From Symsagittifera roscoffensis (taxonomy: Eukaryota > Xenacoelomorpha > Acoela > Convolutidae): a stretch of DNA of 64,000 bases. The DNA lies in assembly GCF_963678635.1 (NCBI RefSeq), contig NC_087068.1, positions 46,327,785-46,391,784 of the forward strand, given 5' to 3'. Position 1 is the stretch's first letter. Each line of letters opens with the position of its first letter. Position numbers and translations under genes: made by a program. Below the pieces are notes generated by a model. It was not told the DNA's origin and made no database searches. It worked only from the letters and a program-made list of their open reading frames with translations. Of the stretch, positions 10,500 to 23,541 are shown piece after piece.

Positions 10500-12169
10500 A
10501 CGGTCGAACGAACTCAAAAACAAACTCACGTGTCTAATTCTTTTGGACTGAAAATTTAATCTTTCAAGGTAAAGAGTCATTCAAGGAATAAACCGAGTCT
10601 GAAAAAAAGGAAAAACTTCTGTAAAATTTGGTTTTAAATATACATTTTGTTTGTCTAGCAAAAAAAAACTTTTTTTCAAATCAGTATTTATAAAGGAAAT
10701 TTTCCCAAAATCTATAAAACAAAAAATTGCACTGCTGTAAAATTTGTAGATGATTTTTAATTACTGAAAGATTGACAATTTTCCTTCAGGAAACACTATG
10801 GGAAGATAACAGTTTATTATATAGAATATTTTACGTACGGAGCAAAAAAAAAACAGAGCAACGATGACGCGATCTTATGTTCTCGATGTCAAAACAATTT
10901 AGGACCAGAATGGGCTCGAAATATAAAAAAAATTACCCAGTATCGGCTTTGAAGGGATATGAAGGGAAATTGAACATCCCAGTGGAATCAGCGAGCCCAA
11001 TAACTTCTATCAAGCAAAGCAGTCTGCACAAATTGAAACTCAGATGCCTACAGCTCATGATTTTACAAGCCCGAAAACGAATTTAAAAATTACATGGCGT
11101 ATTCACATGTGACACATATAACTATGCCTTCACCAAGAATTTTAACACTCACCATTCATATAACAGTTTGCAGACTTTCCTTATTATCCCCACCGATACT
11201 CAGGATGAACGCCATGATAGCGAGATTAACAGCAAAGTTAATCTTTCTACAACATTAGACACGGAGTTGATGAAAGAACCAATTCAAAAAAACTTACTTC
11301 TTACTTTTAATTTGTAATGATCTTCGTTTAAATATTTGTACATACAAAAAAAAAAAAAAATTGTAAGTATTTCTACATAAATCTGTAAAACATTCACTCT
11401 TTTTTTCATACAAGCCCTTACAACACACCATTAATTCTGCTGATACTTTCTTGTCGTTTTTTCATATGCTTTTTGTGTTGCAGTGCAGTTTTCTGATTTG
11501 TTTGTTTTTACTTTGAAGGGGGAAATCAATGTATATGTCAATCGGTTGATTTTTTATATTTATCTACAATTGTATACAAAACTAGTAGTTCACTCAGATC
11601 ATTTAAATATATTTTTGATAATTTGTCTGACCTGGGGTTTGGTTTGGAAAATGGCGTAGAAAAAAGTCAACAGCAGCTGGAATTCATCCGAAAAAACTTA
11701 TCCCAAGTAAAATAAAACTTTTTTGACTTGCTGTTGATATAGCCTCAAGCTATTGGTCATTTTGCGGCAGCGAGTTAGCTTAAACCCAAATAATAGATAT
11801 AAATGAAAAATATAACAGAGTAAAATGGCAAAAAATGGTTTAAAAAAACTTCGATCCAAAAAATGTCAAAACTTCGAAAAAAAATCACACTTACTAAACA
11901 AAACAAGACCATGCGTCATTAAAAATCAAACGATCAACGGAAATTTTTTCATTTTCGCGCAAAAAAACGTTCATTGGAAAATATCTTGTTCAGTAGGAAA
12001 AAAATGAGAGAAATAAAAATGGTCCTGAAAAAATTGAAAAAATTAACATGAAAAATATTTTCTGGTCTTGCTAGGTCCTATTTTCAATGATAATAAATTG
12101 ATTATTAAAAATCAGTGGCAATTGTTTTTTCTAGTATCTAAGCGTAGCTGCCAAAACGGAACAAAAATT
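10500..12169. other. AT-rich spacer
   Basis: No gene recognised. An open frame on the plus strand at about 11088-11316 contains FTCDTYNYAFTKNFNTHH, which looks like a decayed C2H2 zinc finger with one Cys changed to Tyr. A poly-A run of 15 lies near 11346. Lys-rich ORFs at 11825-12262 are A/T-run artefacts. Confidence 0.4.
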
Positions 12170-12729
12170 TTTCAGCAAACTATTGATAACTTTTTCAGTT
12201 TTAGATTAATTGATTTGCAAAAAACAAAAAACCTGCTCTTCTTGAAAACAGTTTTCTACTGACTTAGATATTAGAGAACCTATTTACTGTGCTCACTTTC
12301 GGTAATGACAATTAAGGGCTTTTCGGTAATAATAATTTGGGGCATTACGTAACAGTTTAAAAAAAACAGGTTCTCGTGCTATCAGGAAAATCATTTCAGA
12401 GTTATAGAAAAACTTGTAAGTGATTTAGAAGACGTATAATTGGCCAAAACACTTTTGGATGTGGGAAAAACTGAATCTGAAAATCATATGATTTTTGACG
12501 CAACTCCTGCTACTGATGATTTGTTAGAGCTAAGTGGCGCACTGCCACTCATGGTGATAATCGAAAAAAAATTAATGCATGTTTGCTATAGCTGTTTCAG
12601 GCTTTGTTCGCTGCGTGTTTTCGAAGATCAGGTCTGAAAAAGTGCCACAATCCAATTATTTAACTTGATTTTTATGTTTCTTCAGAACACAGCAAAAAAA
12701 ATCTACAAGATGAGAGATCAAGCTAACAT

Positions 12730-12988
12730 TCTGCAGCTATTTTTCACAGGTTGGCATCACAACTACGTATAATGCACAGTTTAATTAGAGAGCGATAAAA
12801 GAGTAGTAAGCCATCTTCTATATAACTGGAAAGCTATTCACGTGTTGAGAACTGATCTCGTGACATGACATCGCGTAATATCGCAAGAAATCGTGCGATA
12901 ATTAATCATGTTCTTACTTTGAACCAAAAAGTGGAAAGTGACTTCTCTATAAAGTGAGAAGTCGTTTCTCCGAAACTTAACACTCCTC
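12730..12988 (-). repeat. Left LTR (3' LTR) of the copia-type element
   Basis: Direct-repeat partner of 15364-15622; the best matching core is tgatctcgtgacatgacatc and agtgacttctctataaa. It has an extra gtgagaagtcgtt insertion absent from the right copy. Just outside it, 12170-12300 resembles internal sequence at 14540-14660, so a further partial copy adjoins it. Confidence 0.6.
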
Positions 12989-13439
12989 TTTTCAAAAATA
13001 AGTACTGCGTCATGGCCTAAACTTGTCTGGAGGTTCAGTTTTACCACGTCCCATTTGACGTTTGTTGAGAGCAATATCAGTTTTTTTCTGTCCTAGCTCA
13101 AATATCTTGACTAATTTGCCTGCTCTGCTTTCAAACTTCTTATTGTTCACTTTTTTTGAACCTAACTCCATATCCATATTCTGAAACTTCCTAGCCTCGC
13201 ATAAGTCTCTCGACTCCTCCTTCCCTCGTTCATCTAATGACGTTTTAATTTATGAACTCAGTTTTCAGCTCAACCTTTTTCATTTTATCATGGTCATTTA
13301 TCATCAAATTCTCATTTTGCTCATTGAAATTCCCACTCATCTCTTCCGTCTCTCTGCGAAAATAAATCTTATTGACTCTGAACCCTAACGAATGGTTTTC
13401 CACTTAATCAACATTTTTGAGTGATTTCCAAATCATATT

Positions 13440-14600
13440 ATTTTCCAATTAAAAAGATTTTGTCGCTCACTTAGAGGATATACGGTCCCATTTCCTTGCT
13501 CAATACATGACTTTTCTCCGAAAACTACTTTAGCTCCTCTTTTAGTATGTTTTGAATTTTTCTGAATTTTCTGATACATTTACTCATTGAAATTTTTTTC
13601 AAATTTTTTTGAGTCTCTCACAGCAAACTGAACTTCTCCTTTAGCTAAACTATCAGACCACGTTTTGTAAGCGTTTTCAACAGTTTCGTTTTAACTCTCG
13701 TTCATCTCAACAAACAAATTCCTATCCTTTGTCATACTGCAAGTTGCGCCTGAATCTATAACTAAGTCACCATCAACCCTAACAGCAGAGTTGTAAAAGC
13801 TAAAATTAATTTTGTATGATTCAGCCAACTGCTGCTCTTCTCTCACGCTTTTTCTCTCAAAGTCCTTCTTACAACTCCTAGCTATGTGTCCTAATTCTAA
13901 GCAGCAGAATCTTTTCACAGGAGGTCTATTACTGGATGACTGGTTAACCTTATTCACTAGCTTAGATCTACAATGAGCTGCTATGTGTCTATGTGTTCTA
14001 TGTCTTTTTACACCTAAAACACGCTTTTGTCCGAGAAAAAAACTATTTTTCAGTCTTCTCCTTTTCATTTCTATAATCGCTTTCAAAACTTAACAAATCT
14101 TTTGTAATTTCGTTCAAATTCTTATCATCTTTGCTCAACTTAATTAAAGTACAAAAGTATTGAACTCTTTTGCTTGGACTTTAAAAATGATTGACACAAA
14201 AATCTTTCACTTAAGCGCTCATCTACTTCATCTAAATTATACTGCAACTCTGCAACTCTATTGATATAATCGACTACACTCTCATTAGCTTTCATTCTAA
14301 CCCAGGTTAAATCTGAAACCAATTGCTGCAGTCTCGGTCTCTCGGCGCTGTTAAGCCTTCGCACAAATGTTCCCAAGGCTTACTTCCATCGCTTTTATGT
14401 TGTCTTAAAAACAAAGCAAATTTTTGTCTTTGCGTTGGACCAACTCATTACAAACATGCAGTTCTTTTTCATAAAAGATGCCTCTCGATGTTCTACAGTA
14501 GCAATATTCCTAAAACTGGGTGCAAAAGCTTTCTCATCTACTTCTCTATTGATAATTTTTTTCAGTTTTAGATAAAAATTTGTAGTCTCAATCAATTTGC
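13440..14600 (-). pseudogene. copia gag-protease remnant
   Basis: Frames are broken into pieces at 14595-14395, 14376-14140, 14086-13691 and a stop-containing extension to about 13440. The second piece contains a stretch ending WVRMKANESVVDYINRVAEL, matching the gag helical (UBN2) region of copia elements. The third has a zinc-knuckle remnant, CLELGHIARSC, in which the first Cys of CX2CX4HX4C is misplaced, and then VIDSGATCSMTKDRNLF, the copia aspartic-protease signature (D-S-G-A-T). At least two frameshifts and one internal stop disable it. Integrase and reverse transcriptase are not seen, so the element is internally deleted. Confidence 0.75.
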
Positions 14601-15077
14601 CAGAAAAAATCTTCTTCTCCTGAAAACACTATTCTAGTGACTTAGACATTTACTTAACCTAAACCGTATTTCTCTAAACAAATACTTTATGTTCTATGTA
14701 CTTTTCAATGACGAAAATTCCGTGTATTGATTTCAGCAAACAAATTGCAGCGCCTTATATAAGTAAGCATGTATCTCCTTGCCATAGTCTGATCCAATTC
14801 ATAACGGTAATCGTACCGAATAACACATCAACGATTTAGCAAAGATAAGTTTAGTTCACAGACTTCATATATAGCAATATATATTGTAGCAAAAAAGAAA
14901 TTTTAGAGCGCTTTTTTGTGGAATTTCTCTTCTTAAAAGCAGGTTCGAGTTCAGATCTCGTAGCGACAGATCATGGTCCACCTAAGCAACAACAAAATAT
15001 CTACAAATTTATAAAAAACACCACATCATATGAGTTTATCAAATTGAACAGTTTCTCAGTTTCTATCTATCACTTTT

Positions 15078-15095
15078 TCTCTCCCTCTCTCTTTC

Positions 15096-15127
<32 letters not shown>
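15078..15127. repeat. CT microsatellite
   Basis: Almost pure (CT)n, with a few cc and tt interruptions, inside the internal region of the LTR element. Confidence 0.85.
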
Positions 15128-15130
<3 letters not shown>

Positions 15131-15363
15131 ATGATTTCAGCTTTCCTTGTGACTCCAGACTTCACTGATCACTGAATTGTCTCAATGCCTTGTTTCAATG
15201 ACTCTTTGTTTTGCTCTGTTATCTATCTGCCAGTTCACTATCTTCTTTGTGACTTTTATCCTCGATTGTCTTTTGTGTGACTCTCGATATCTATGTCACC
15301 AATTTATCCTTTCCTCTCTCAAAATATTGGTGAAATCAGTCAATCTTGACTTCTGACACGTAT

Positions 15364-15622
15364 CTTGGCAGCTAGGCCCATAACTTTTCACACGTTGGCC
15401 ACAAAACTAGGTTTAATCAACAGTTTAATAAAAGAGCGTTATAATAGTAGTAAATCACCTTCTAAATAAAATGAAAGTTAACTGCGTTTCACGATCTGAT
15501 CTCGTGATATGACATCGCGTGATATCGGAAGACATCGAGTGAAACCCAATCATGTTCTTTTTTTTAACCAAAAAATGGGAAGTGACTTCTCTATAAATTT
15601 CTCCGAATTTTAACATTCTTAA
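15364..15622 (-). repeat. Right LTR (5' LTR) of the copia-type element
   Basis: Direct-repeat partner of 12730-12988. Ends near ctccgaattttaacattctt, matching ctccgaaacttaacactcctc on the left. Confidence 0.6.
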
Positions 15623-18600
15623 CATTTTTGTCCTCTACATTCCTCTACATCTTTATGCCACAGGCACGAAGTTATACAGTCAAGATTTTGAATAAGAATT
15701 TACTGAGCTATCAATGATTCAGCGCTGCATGCTTCAAAGAGCAAATCACAGAGGCTGAATAAGTATGATTATTGCTCAGTGCTATTACGATACTATTTTC
15801 CTGCTCTTGACATAGTGAAAAAATGTTGATACGCAAGTCTACTTGAAGTCCAATGAACTTTGTGACACTTTTGCCAGTGAAAAGAAAAGGAAAGGTTTTA
15901 CTTTACACGAATCTTATTTTTTTCTATTCAAATTTTGATAGACATTTTACATACCAGTGGTAATAGCATTGTTCAATATGGCGAAGTCAATTATTTTAAA
16001 TCTGCGGAAAACATCTAATTTTTTGTCAAATCATCCTGTAGAACTGCCAATGTAAAACTTGGATTGAATAGTTTCCTTCAATAATCATCGCTAAAGAAAA
16101 CTTGGACCTTGATAATCTGAATTTCTGAAAACTCTACGAGCAAATTTAGGTAGCAGTTCCATCCTAGACAGAATATGCATTTAGAGAAGCTTCAGATCAA
16201 GACTGGATACGAGCCGTCTTAATTTGTATTGTGAAAAACTGCTCCAACGGGATTCCTTTTCGAAACTCTAAATTTAGGGCTTGTGCTTTTAATCAAGTGA
16301 CCATTCACTAAAAAAATAGTTTAATAACCTGAAATTAACATCGCGAATCAAGTACCCATGTTAAAACGTACAAAAATTCAAATTTTATTTTCAAAAAGAA
16401 AAGAACTCAGCCTGAACATCAAAACATAAACTCCTGTATGAAATCTAGAAATGCCATCATCAAAAGCAATCTAATTTTTTTCCGGCCAAAGAAAATTAAG
16501 TAACGTGAGTAACGTGAGAAAGGTGTTTTCATGGAAGTCAATATAATTTAATATCGATGTTAATTGTTTTGTAAATTGAAACTGAAAAAACCGTCTGTAA
16601 ATACTGTAGAAAAAGCTTTAAATAGTCGAATTGTCATATAATCCTTTAGAAATTGTGACTGCAGAAGAATTGGTGACCACAGAAAAATTAAACGAAGAAA
16701 GGAGAAGTGACGATGACGACTACTCGGTACTTCAGATCAATTTAAAAAAATAATGGTCTAGAAATGAAGAAGGAAGTTAATGAAAGTAGGACTAGAAGGG
16801 ATAATACTGTAAACTTTGGAAATTCTGAAAAAAGAACATGATCAATGAATTGAAAAATTGATGAAACCGAAATTGAAAGTTGTACGACCTTGACGTCGAG
16901 AAAAATATACTAGCTATCTATTTTGGTTTTACAAATAACATCATTAAAATATTGGCAAAATTATGATTTGAGTTCAATCCAATGGATGAAAAAGCAAATA
17001 GATTCCCATTTTCTTACCTTCGAGAACGGAAAGAATCATTCTGGGCAAGGACAACCCGACAAAGTTGGGGATCGAAATAGCGCAGAGGCAATGTCTGCAA
17101 CTGCTCAACAATATGACTCCACCATATCCCTGTAAAAGTTTTGTATAATCTGATGCAATTTCATGTTTTAAAAATTTTCAAAAAGTCCTTCACAAGAAAA
17201 AAAACCGGTTCAATTAAAAAGTAACACATTTTTACACCCTTTTCAAATCGGTGGACAAAAAGTAGAACAATTTTCTTACATTTGTCGGATGGTGTAAATA
17301 ACGAACTGAAACGAATGGAAATTACGGACTTATTATCACTTTATTTAAATGTGACGAGACTGTTTTTATTAGTCCGATTGTGATGACTAGAAAAAAAAAC
17401 GAGTCATTACAATTGACTTGGGATTTAAAATGTTAACCGATCAGATTTTCAAAACAAAAAGAATATAGCATATTGAACATCGACGTTGTCTACTTGGTTT
17501 TTATGCACATGGCGTTCCCGGTCTCGAACGAGTCTCGGTCTTAATTTTTTTAGAAAAAAATATCGTTTACAAACTGCTACATAGATCGCATTTGTTTTGC
17601 TTCAACATGATTTTAAAAATACAAATCAGTTTAACGAAAACTCTAGGCACAGTAAACAACCTGAATTGGGCAGTGAAAGGATAAACACAAGCGTTTTACT
17701 AAGAAAAAAATCTGAATGTTTGCCGTTCAGGAGTTCAGAATAAAAAGAAAGTAACCATTGGTCGCAAAAGCAGAGTCAATCAAAAACTATCCCAATTCAA
17801 AAAAAATCTCTGAATTACGTTCGCTCTGTGAGTCATTAAACCATTACATAAATTTTCTTCCCTATCTATCAATTTTCTGTTCCTATTCGCGTCCGTAACT
17901 AAAATATCCCGTTTACAATTGCAACAAAAACCCATAAAAAAGCATCCTAAATATCACCAAAAACAACCATTTTGAAATAAAGAGAAAATCAGACTTTTAA
18001 AAAACGGGACAAAAGTTCTTGGATAAAAATAGTTATGCATCTAGATTTGTAAACGCCCATGAGATGAATTAATTGACGAATGGAATTGTTGGTGTCGGTG
18101 AACATTTTAGAGTTATCACTACAGATCAGACTTTACAGCAGAGTAGATAAAACCCGTTGGGTGAATCAAATCTTACCTTTTAACTGTAAACATCGCCACA
18201 TCGCAGGGAAAGACATCAGATTTAACAATTTACTTTAGGACTTTCGGAAAAGCCCTACCAACATATACCACATTACAAGAGCAAGTTTGTGGTAAAAACA
18301 ATCAACAAGATTACAAAAAATAATTGTAAAATAAGGCACTAAAAAGAAGAGAGAAAAGAACTCTATTCTTTTAAATAAAAGACAACACTCGGTTAGAAAA
18401 AATGAAAAAGTTTTGAACGCCCAACGGATGTTGTTCACAATAATTCTAAAATTTTCTTCTATCACTTTCGCTCTGAAAAGTTTACAAACAACTGCGTACT
18501 TTTGGATCTGTCAAAAATTCTTTTTTTTACTTTTTTCCTGCTTTCAAATTTATCTCTACGTCTCATCGTTACCCCTGTTTGAAATAATATAATCTAACAA

Positions 18601-21040
18601 CTTCTCGGTCGGAAAAACAAAAAGAACTTAATTCGTTTCAGTCAACTTCTGGATCATAGAAAATTTCTATTTCAGCAGGGAGAAAAGGATTGACAATAGA
18701 TGAAAAGGATAGTCATAAATGAAAAAACTTCTCAGACTCATCACAGATTTTTACGCAAATTCAAAATTGTTATAAAATTACTACCTCCTTGAGTCTTTTT
18801 TTACGAACCACTGTTCGAACCATTCCGTAAGGCACTTTCACAACAAATTCCCCCTCCTATCCGACCACTCCACGCACACCACAAATGATTGATATCCAAC
18901 ATGATAGATTTTAAACCTTCACCAGGATCCTCAAAGAACCCATTGATGATTGTGACCGGTTCAGTTTACGCAGATTTTGAAGACATCCATGAGATCAACT
19001 GATCGAGAAACTCTCACTGCTAGTTGCAGAAACAAGTGCAGAGTCTGATTTATACTATAAGGTATTCAAGAACGCTTAGAAACTCTTTCAAACTCAAAAT
19101 TAAGTCTGAAAGACGACGCTATTTTTATAGCATTTTTTGCCACACGTTCGGACATCAAAAGTTAGTTAGTCTTTTACTTAGTCAAAATTTTGGTAGCGTT
19201 GAACTCGTAATCATCTATTCCGTTGAAAACTGTACGATTTGCTAGTAAACCGTAAAATGTTTCAAAATTAACCTTAACTCTAGAGCATATGTACATATCC
19301 TTCATGAGTTCCATGATTGATTTTAGTAGTTTTGATTCTTTTTGTGTAAAATTTCTGTCACCCATTGGGTGAAGGGAGAATGGAGTATGAATGTTATTAT
19401 GGTTATCCTTCAGTTACATGGATGTAAAAAGATTTTCTGCATTAGAGAATGATGTGAGTTAGGTTTTAATTTTTTTTCAATTTTGATCGTCTTTCTTTTT
19501 TAGTTACCTGTTAGTTCATGTCTAATCAAAGTGCAAAATACTTTGTGATGTTTTTTAAGTGAACAGAAAGGAAACATTTCAATTCAAGTGATTCTTAATT
19601 CATTTTTTCAGTTCTTAGGTAGTCATTTTACATACAAAAGATTTTAGCATTCTTGAGTATAACCATGATGGTTAAAGAACAAGAAAAATTCATGCAGCTA
19701 AAAAACGTTATGCAGACGAACAACTCAACACTTTTCTTTTCTTTTTTTCAGAAAACTGTTGATATAAGAATAAAACATTTAATGTTTGTCATCTTAGTGG
19801 TATGGAGGCTATCTCTAAAAAAGTTGTGCAAGTCAAACACTGGTTTCGTTTTTTTTAAACTGAAGCTATCAAGTGATTCGATGAATTTGTAAGAAGGCAA
19901 TTAAATTGGATTAGAAATTAAGGCATATTTTAATTTTTTTTCTTCATTTTTTTCTTTATTTAGTATTATGGTGATTTTTATTTTACTAGTAGCAAGTTTG
20001 CATAAAATCGAATATTTGGGAAAATCGAGAACTGCTAACTAAATTGTTTGCCCGAAATCAATATATTATACAGCATCTTGTTGAAAGAGATGCAAAGCCT
20101 TGCAAAAAGATTCTTGCAATTTTTGCAATATAAAATATCAAAGAAAAAAATCTTACAAATCTACAGCAAAAAATTCCATGTAATTCCATTTAGATTTGCT
20201 ATAGAAAAGAATGCGGAATTTAAGTTTTGCCATCATTTTGGAGGAGTTTTTTCGCAAAAGTCTAACCAGATTTGCGTTCATAAAAAAACGAGGGAATAAT
20301 CATCGGTTGATAATTTACCTTTCCACAATTATTTAAATTATTTCGATCAATTATATTAGAGATATCACCATTTTTTTGGTATGATTTTTATGTCCATTGA
20401 TTAAAAAAAACATGCATATGCACAAAATGGTGAGTTACATCTCTTAAAAAAGTTGATTGTTATATTCTTTCACAATCTATATCCAAGACAATGCACCAGA
20501 ATGATACTGCAATGGAGTGAACTTTTTTTAGGTTGCAAATTTGCCAGTCGAAGTAGAAACGAGCTGCAAATAACTTCCTGAAAGCTTAGAGCAACCATAT
20601 AAACATATCAGACAGGTTGAAAAACGTTAATGGTCTCAAAGAGACAATAGAAAAATATCAACTCTTGAAAAATTTTCGATTGTCGAGTTTCAAAGACAAA
20701 ACAGTTTACCAAACGGTTCTCTACAACTCTTTGAAATTCATAAAAGTTGTTGAACGATTTTTTAAATGAAACTAACCCAATTTTATAGAACTCAATCAAT
20801 GAATATTTTTTTATTTCGCTGAAATTCTGCAACTGAAATACATGTTTGAAACTATAAGTCGTTAGCAACCTGTGTTAGTACTAGCGTTGAGTTTTACATC
20901 AAGGCCCTTTAATTTTCAGAGACAGTGTACATTGGAAATCAGCTCGCTGTCAAAACACACTATTTTGTTCTACCAAAGTAGAAATTGAGCAGTATTTTAT
21001 TTTTCTGTCAATCTAAAGTAGGTTTTCTTCTGAAAACTTT
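15623..21040. other. Long AT-rich gene-free stretch
   Basis: No supported gene in about 5.4 kb. Open frames are short, lie on both strands, and lack motifs. A 35-codon run at about 16648-16755 on the plus strand follows an acceptor-like cctttag and is acidic (SDDDDYSV), but no partner exon was found. No copy of the window's main repeat families is recognised here, which makes it the least decorated part of the region. Confidence 0.45.
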
Positions 21041-21568
21041 TGTTCCGACTTTCGTAACGAAAGTAACAGAACACTTGTGCTCGGGGTGGTTTTTTTTTTC
21101 AGCCAAACTTCGACTTTTCAACTAACATTTGTGACAAATTTTTTTTAATCATTCAAAAGATTTGTTCTCATGTGCTTAAATTTGCAAAGATATTTCACCT
21201 GTGACTATTTTTTGTAAAGTTATGGGGGTTTAAAGATTACCATTTTGACCGAACTGGGACAATCAACGCGCGTTATATTTCGCGCTATTAACGCATAAGC
21301 GGATGTTCAATTCATATTAGAATTCATTCCAAATTGGTTGAAGGAAGCTTATTTGCCAAAATTGATTTGTTACTAGGAGCGAATGCTGTCACATTGTACT
21401 TTATATGGCGTGTGGGGGATAATTTCCACAAAAACTCTCAAATCTAAAACAAAGTTCATTTTATCGTTTTATTGGTTTACCATTAATTGTTTCAGAATTT
21501 TCTGTTCCATAGACCTCAAAAAGTATTCGGAACATTTTGGGTTTCGCCCTGTTACAAGCAGTCTTGTT
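21041..21568 (+). mobile_element. Helentron/HINE-like element, copy 1
   Basis: Starts TGTTCCGACTTTCG and ends gcagtcttgtt. Family traits: a 5' hairpin (ACTTTCG..CGAAAGT), GTTCCGACT at the start paired with attcggaac near the 3' end, then a small 3' hairpin around gggtttcgccct. Middle landmarks include tggcgtgtggggga and ttgccaaaattgatttgtta. This copy is more diverged than those at 32-36 kb. No ORF of interest. Confidence 0.65.
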
Positions 21569-21966
21569 GAACTTTAGTTACCGATTGTAATGAAGATACT
21601 AATAATATAACTCGCGTTTTGTTAACTTCTTTTCTACTGCAATACACCTTGCTTTTAGAAAAATGGAACACATTTTTTCCACCTTAGTTCTCAAGCTGTA
21701 AGTTGTGCAATATGAGTTATATCAACCGAAAAACTTAATTGTCTTGAGCTTGAATCTACAAATAAATTCACAGGTGATCCTTTTTTGGTGAAACGAAGGC
21801 GGTTTAAAAATTGCTACTTCGGACAAATTTGGATAAGCAAAACGCCATATTTTGTGTTGTGAGGAGATTTAACCCGCCTTTCAAAATGTTCCAAATTAAA
21901 TAAGGGCATGCTATTTGGATTTTTTAATGCTATCATAAATGGTCTTAAATAGTATATATGGTCTAT

Positions 21967-22918
21967 CAGGGGCGGATTTATGATTTTCTCGAAGGGGGCG
22001 GATTTTCGAAAAGTTTCTTGACCTTTTATTAGGTCGACTAAGTTGATTTTTTGAGCTCTCACAATCACTATAAAGACCCCATTTTTACCAAATTTTCTGC
22101 GCCGCTGGCAAATTTTTCAAAAAAAAACAGGCCAAAACAGGCGTTTTTAGGCATTTTTTGGAAAATTTTGACCAAAAAATTGCGCTTTTTCGGCGCGTGC
22201 TACCCTTTCAAAATTGGTATATTTTGGCGCCGAAGAGGCCATTAGAAAACTTTAGGCCAAAAATGGATATCTCAAAATAGTACAAAGGAGGGAGGGGGTC
22301 GAATCCCTGAGGAGGGGGGCGTCCGCTACCCCCCCCCCCCTAAATTTGCTTGTGTGGTCTATTCTTATCTTTTTGTTGAAACTTTCGTCACTTTTTTTCA
22401 AACCGAACTCTCCTTCAGAGATGTTAAAGGGCAGTATGAAAACTCAGGTGTCGCCCTGATACCAGCAGTCTTGTTCATATTTGCAAATATTTCATTGTTG
22501 TTTCCGAATACGTATAAAACACTTGGATCGAACTGTATTGTTGATCATTCAAACTCTTTCGTGTTGGGGCGATTTGATTAAGAGAGGGGGAGGGTTGACG
22601 TCGAAAGCCTCCCTTCCACTCCCTCTTCTCAAGCATTTAAGCTCTTCGCCACCCAATAGGCCCCTTTGGTACTATTGTGCGACATCAATTCTCGGCCCAC
22701 TGCCCATAAAAATTCTCTACAGGCGCCTTTGGCGACAATATATAATAATTTTGTGGGAGAGCAAAAATTTTTTCAACACAGTTGGTATATGCTTTTATGA
22801 AACTTTAACAGTAATCCAAAAAATAATTTTCTCAACCTTTAAAAAAGGTCATCAAAACTTTCGAAAATTTTTTGAAAATCCCCTCGCTCCCTCGAGTAAA
22901 CTTTAGATCCGCCCTTGC
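21967..22918. mobile_element. GGGGCGGAT-family element with inverted arms
   Basis: Left end caggggcggatttatgat; the right end read on the minus strand is caagggcggatctaaagt. The left arm (to about 22350) and right arm (from about 22610) run in opposite senses, sharing landmarks such as gaccttttattaggt and atagtacaaag. A C-run of ten lies at about 22330. Nested between the arms is the 3' end of a Helentron-like element. Family members at 5150, 6530, 44535, 47615 and 52650 are single arms. Confidence 0.6.
22380..22475 (+). repeat. 3' terminal fragment of a Helentron-like element, nested
   Basis: Ends gccctgataccagcagtcttgtt preceded by ttaaagggcagtatgaaaac, i.e. the last part of the element found complete at 32-36 kb. 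It interrupts the GGGGCGGAT element and so inserted later or was carried by it. Confidence 0.5.
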
Positions 22919-23165
22919 CAGCTGGCTCAACTATTCCTCACTTGCTTTGAAATTCCCAACAAAAAAGGGCAAAACTCCTTTTTTGAATAATTCTTTTCTT
23001 AGCAGTGTTTCAAAAAACGAAAGCATTGAAAAATCGGTTAACAAGCATTATTGTAATCTAGAGGTTAACACTAATTTTACAAAACTAGACAAGCTAACGT
23101 CTGATTGATGGAAACATTATTTATAGATCTAGTTGTTTAGGACTCAGTTTTGACCTCTCTTTGAA

Positions 23166-23541
23166 TTATTTCCGAAGTTCATGACCAAATTTTTTCATCC
23201 ATTTTTCAAATTCGGGAAATATCTTCTGATCTTTCTCCACTAAATGCAATAGAACTGCTTTCTCGTCTTCGCTCGAATAACATGCTTTATTTTCTTCAGA
23301 CTCTTGCCTCTCTTTTGTGAACAAATCTATTAAAATATCGCAGCACTCTGTATTGTTTGGGTTGAATCTGAGCCCGTTATAGGCCAGTTGAGCTACTTCC
23401 CAGTGAAACCATTTAGAAACCAGAGCATTTTCGTCTGACAGACACAATTGGGCTGCCTCAGTGCACTTTTTGGACATTTCACATCTTTTTTCCACCAATT
23501 TGTTTGTGATTTGGACGGGGGCCAATAATAAGCAGATTCAT
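23166..23541 (-). CDS. Small hypothetical protein, probable frameshift at its start
   Basis: An open frame of about 119 codons ends at a TAA at 23166. It is helical and charged: KRCEMSKKCTEAAQLC, then WFHWEVAQLAYNGLRFNPNN, then an acidic stretch and FEKWMKKFGHELRK at the end. The middle is faintly TPR-like, but I do not recognise the family. The frame lacks an ATG at its start; an ATG at 23541 (MNLLIIG) is in a different frame by one base, and the two meet at a run of five C (about 23517-23521). One C too many would account for this, by sequencing error or mutation. Otherwise translation may start at the internal Met of MSKKC. It lies on the same strand as the NERD-helicase gene, about 1.3 kb past its stop. 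Base composition is less AT-rich than the surroundings, which supports coding. Confidence 0.4.

Larger units (their letters stand above)
12730..15622 (-). mobile_element. Decayed Ty1/copia-type LTR retrotransposon
   Basis: Two direct repeats of about 260 nt bound the element: 12730-12988 and 15364-15622. Both contain, in order, agctatttttcaca/taacttttcacac, gagcg, gatctcgtgacatgacatcg or gatctcgtgatatgacatcg, catgttctt, and gaagtgacttctctataaa. Between them, on the minus strand, lie gag and protease remnants. Because the coding strand is minus, the right copy is the 5' LTR. Divergence between the LTRs and the many stops show an old insertion. Confidence 0.7.

Noticed and set aside
10877-11316. 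Possible gene with a C2H2 zinc finger
   Set aside because: Only one degenerate finger (CDTYN..HH), separated from the 69-codon ORF by a stop; no splice pair found. Kept as a note in the spacer entry.
16648-16755. Acidic 35-codon run after an acceptor-like site
   Set aside because: No partner exon or family; could be chance.
22354-22906. Plus-strand frames of 75 and 141 codons
   Set aside because: They run across the nested transposons at 21967-22918 and have no protein motif.
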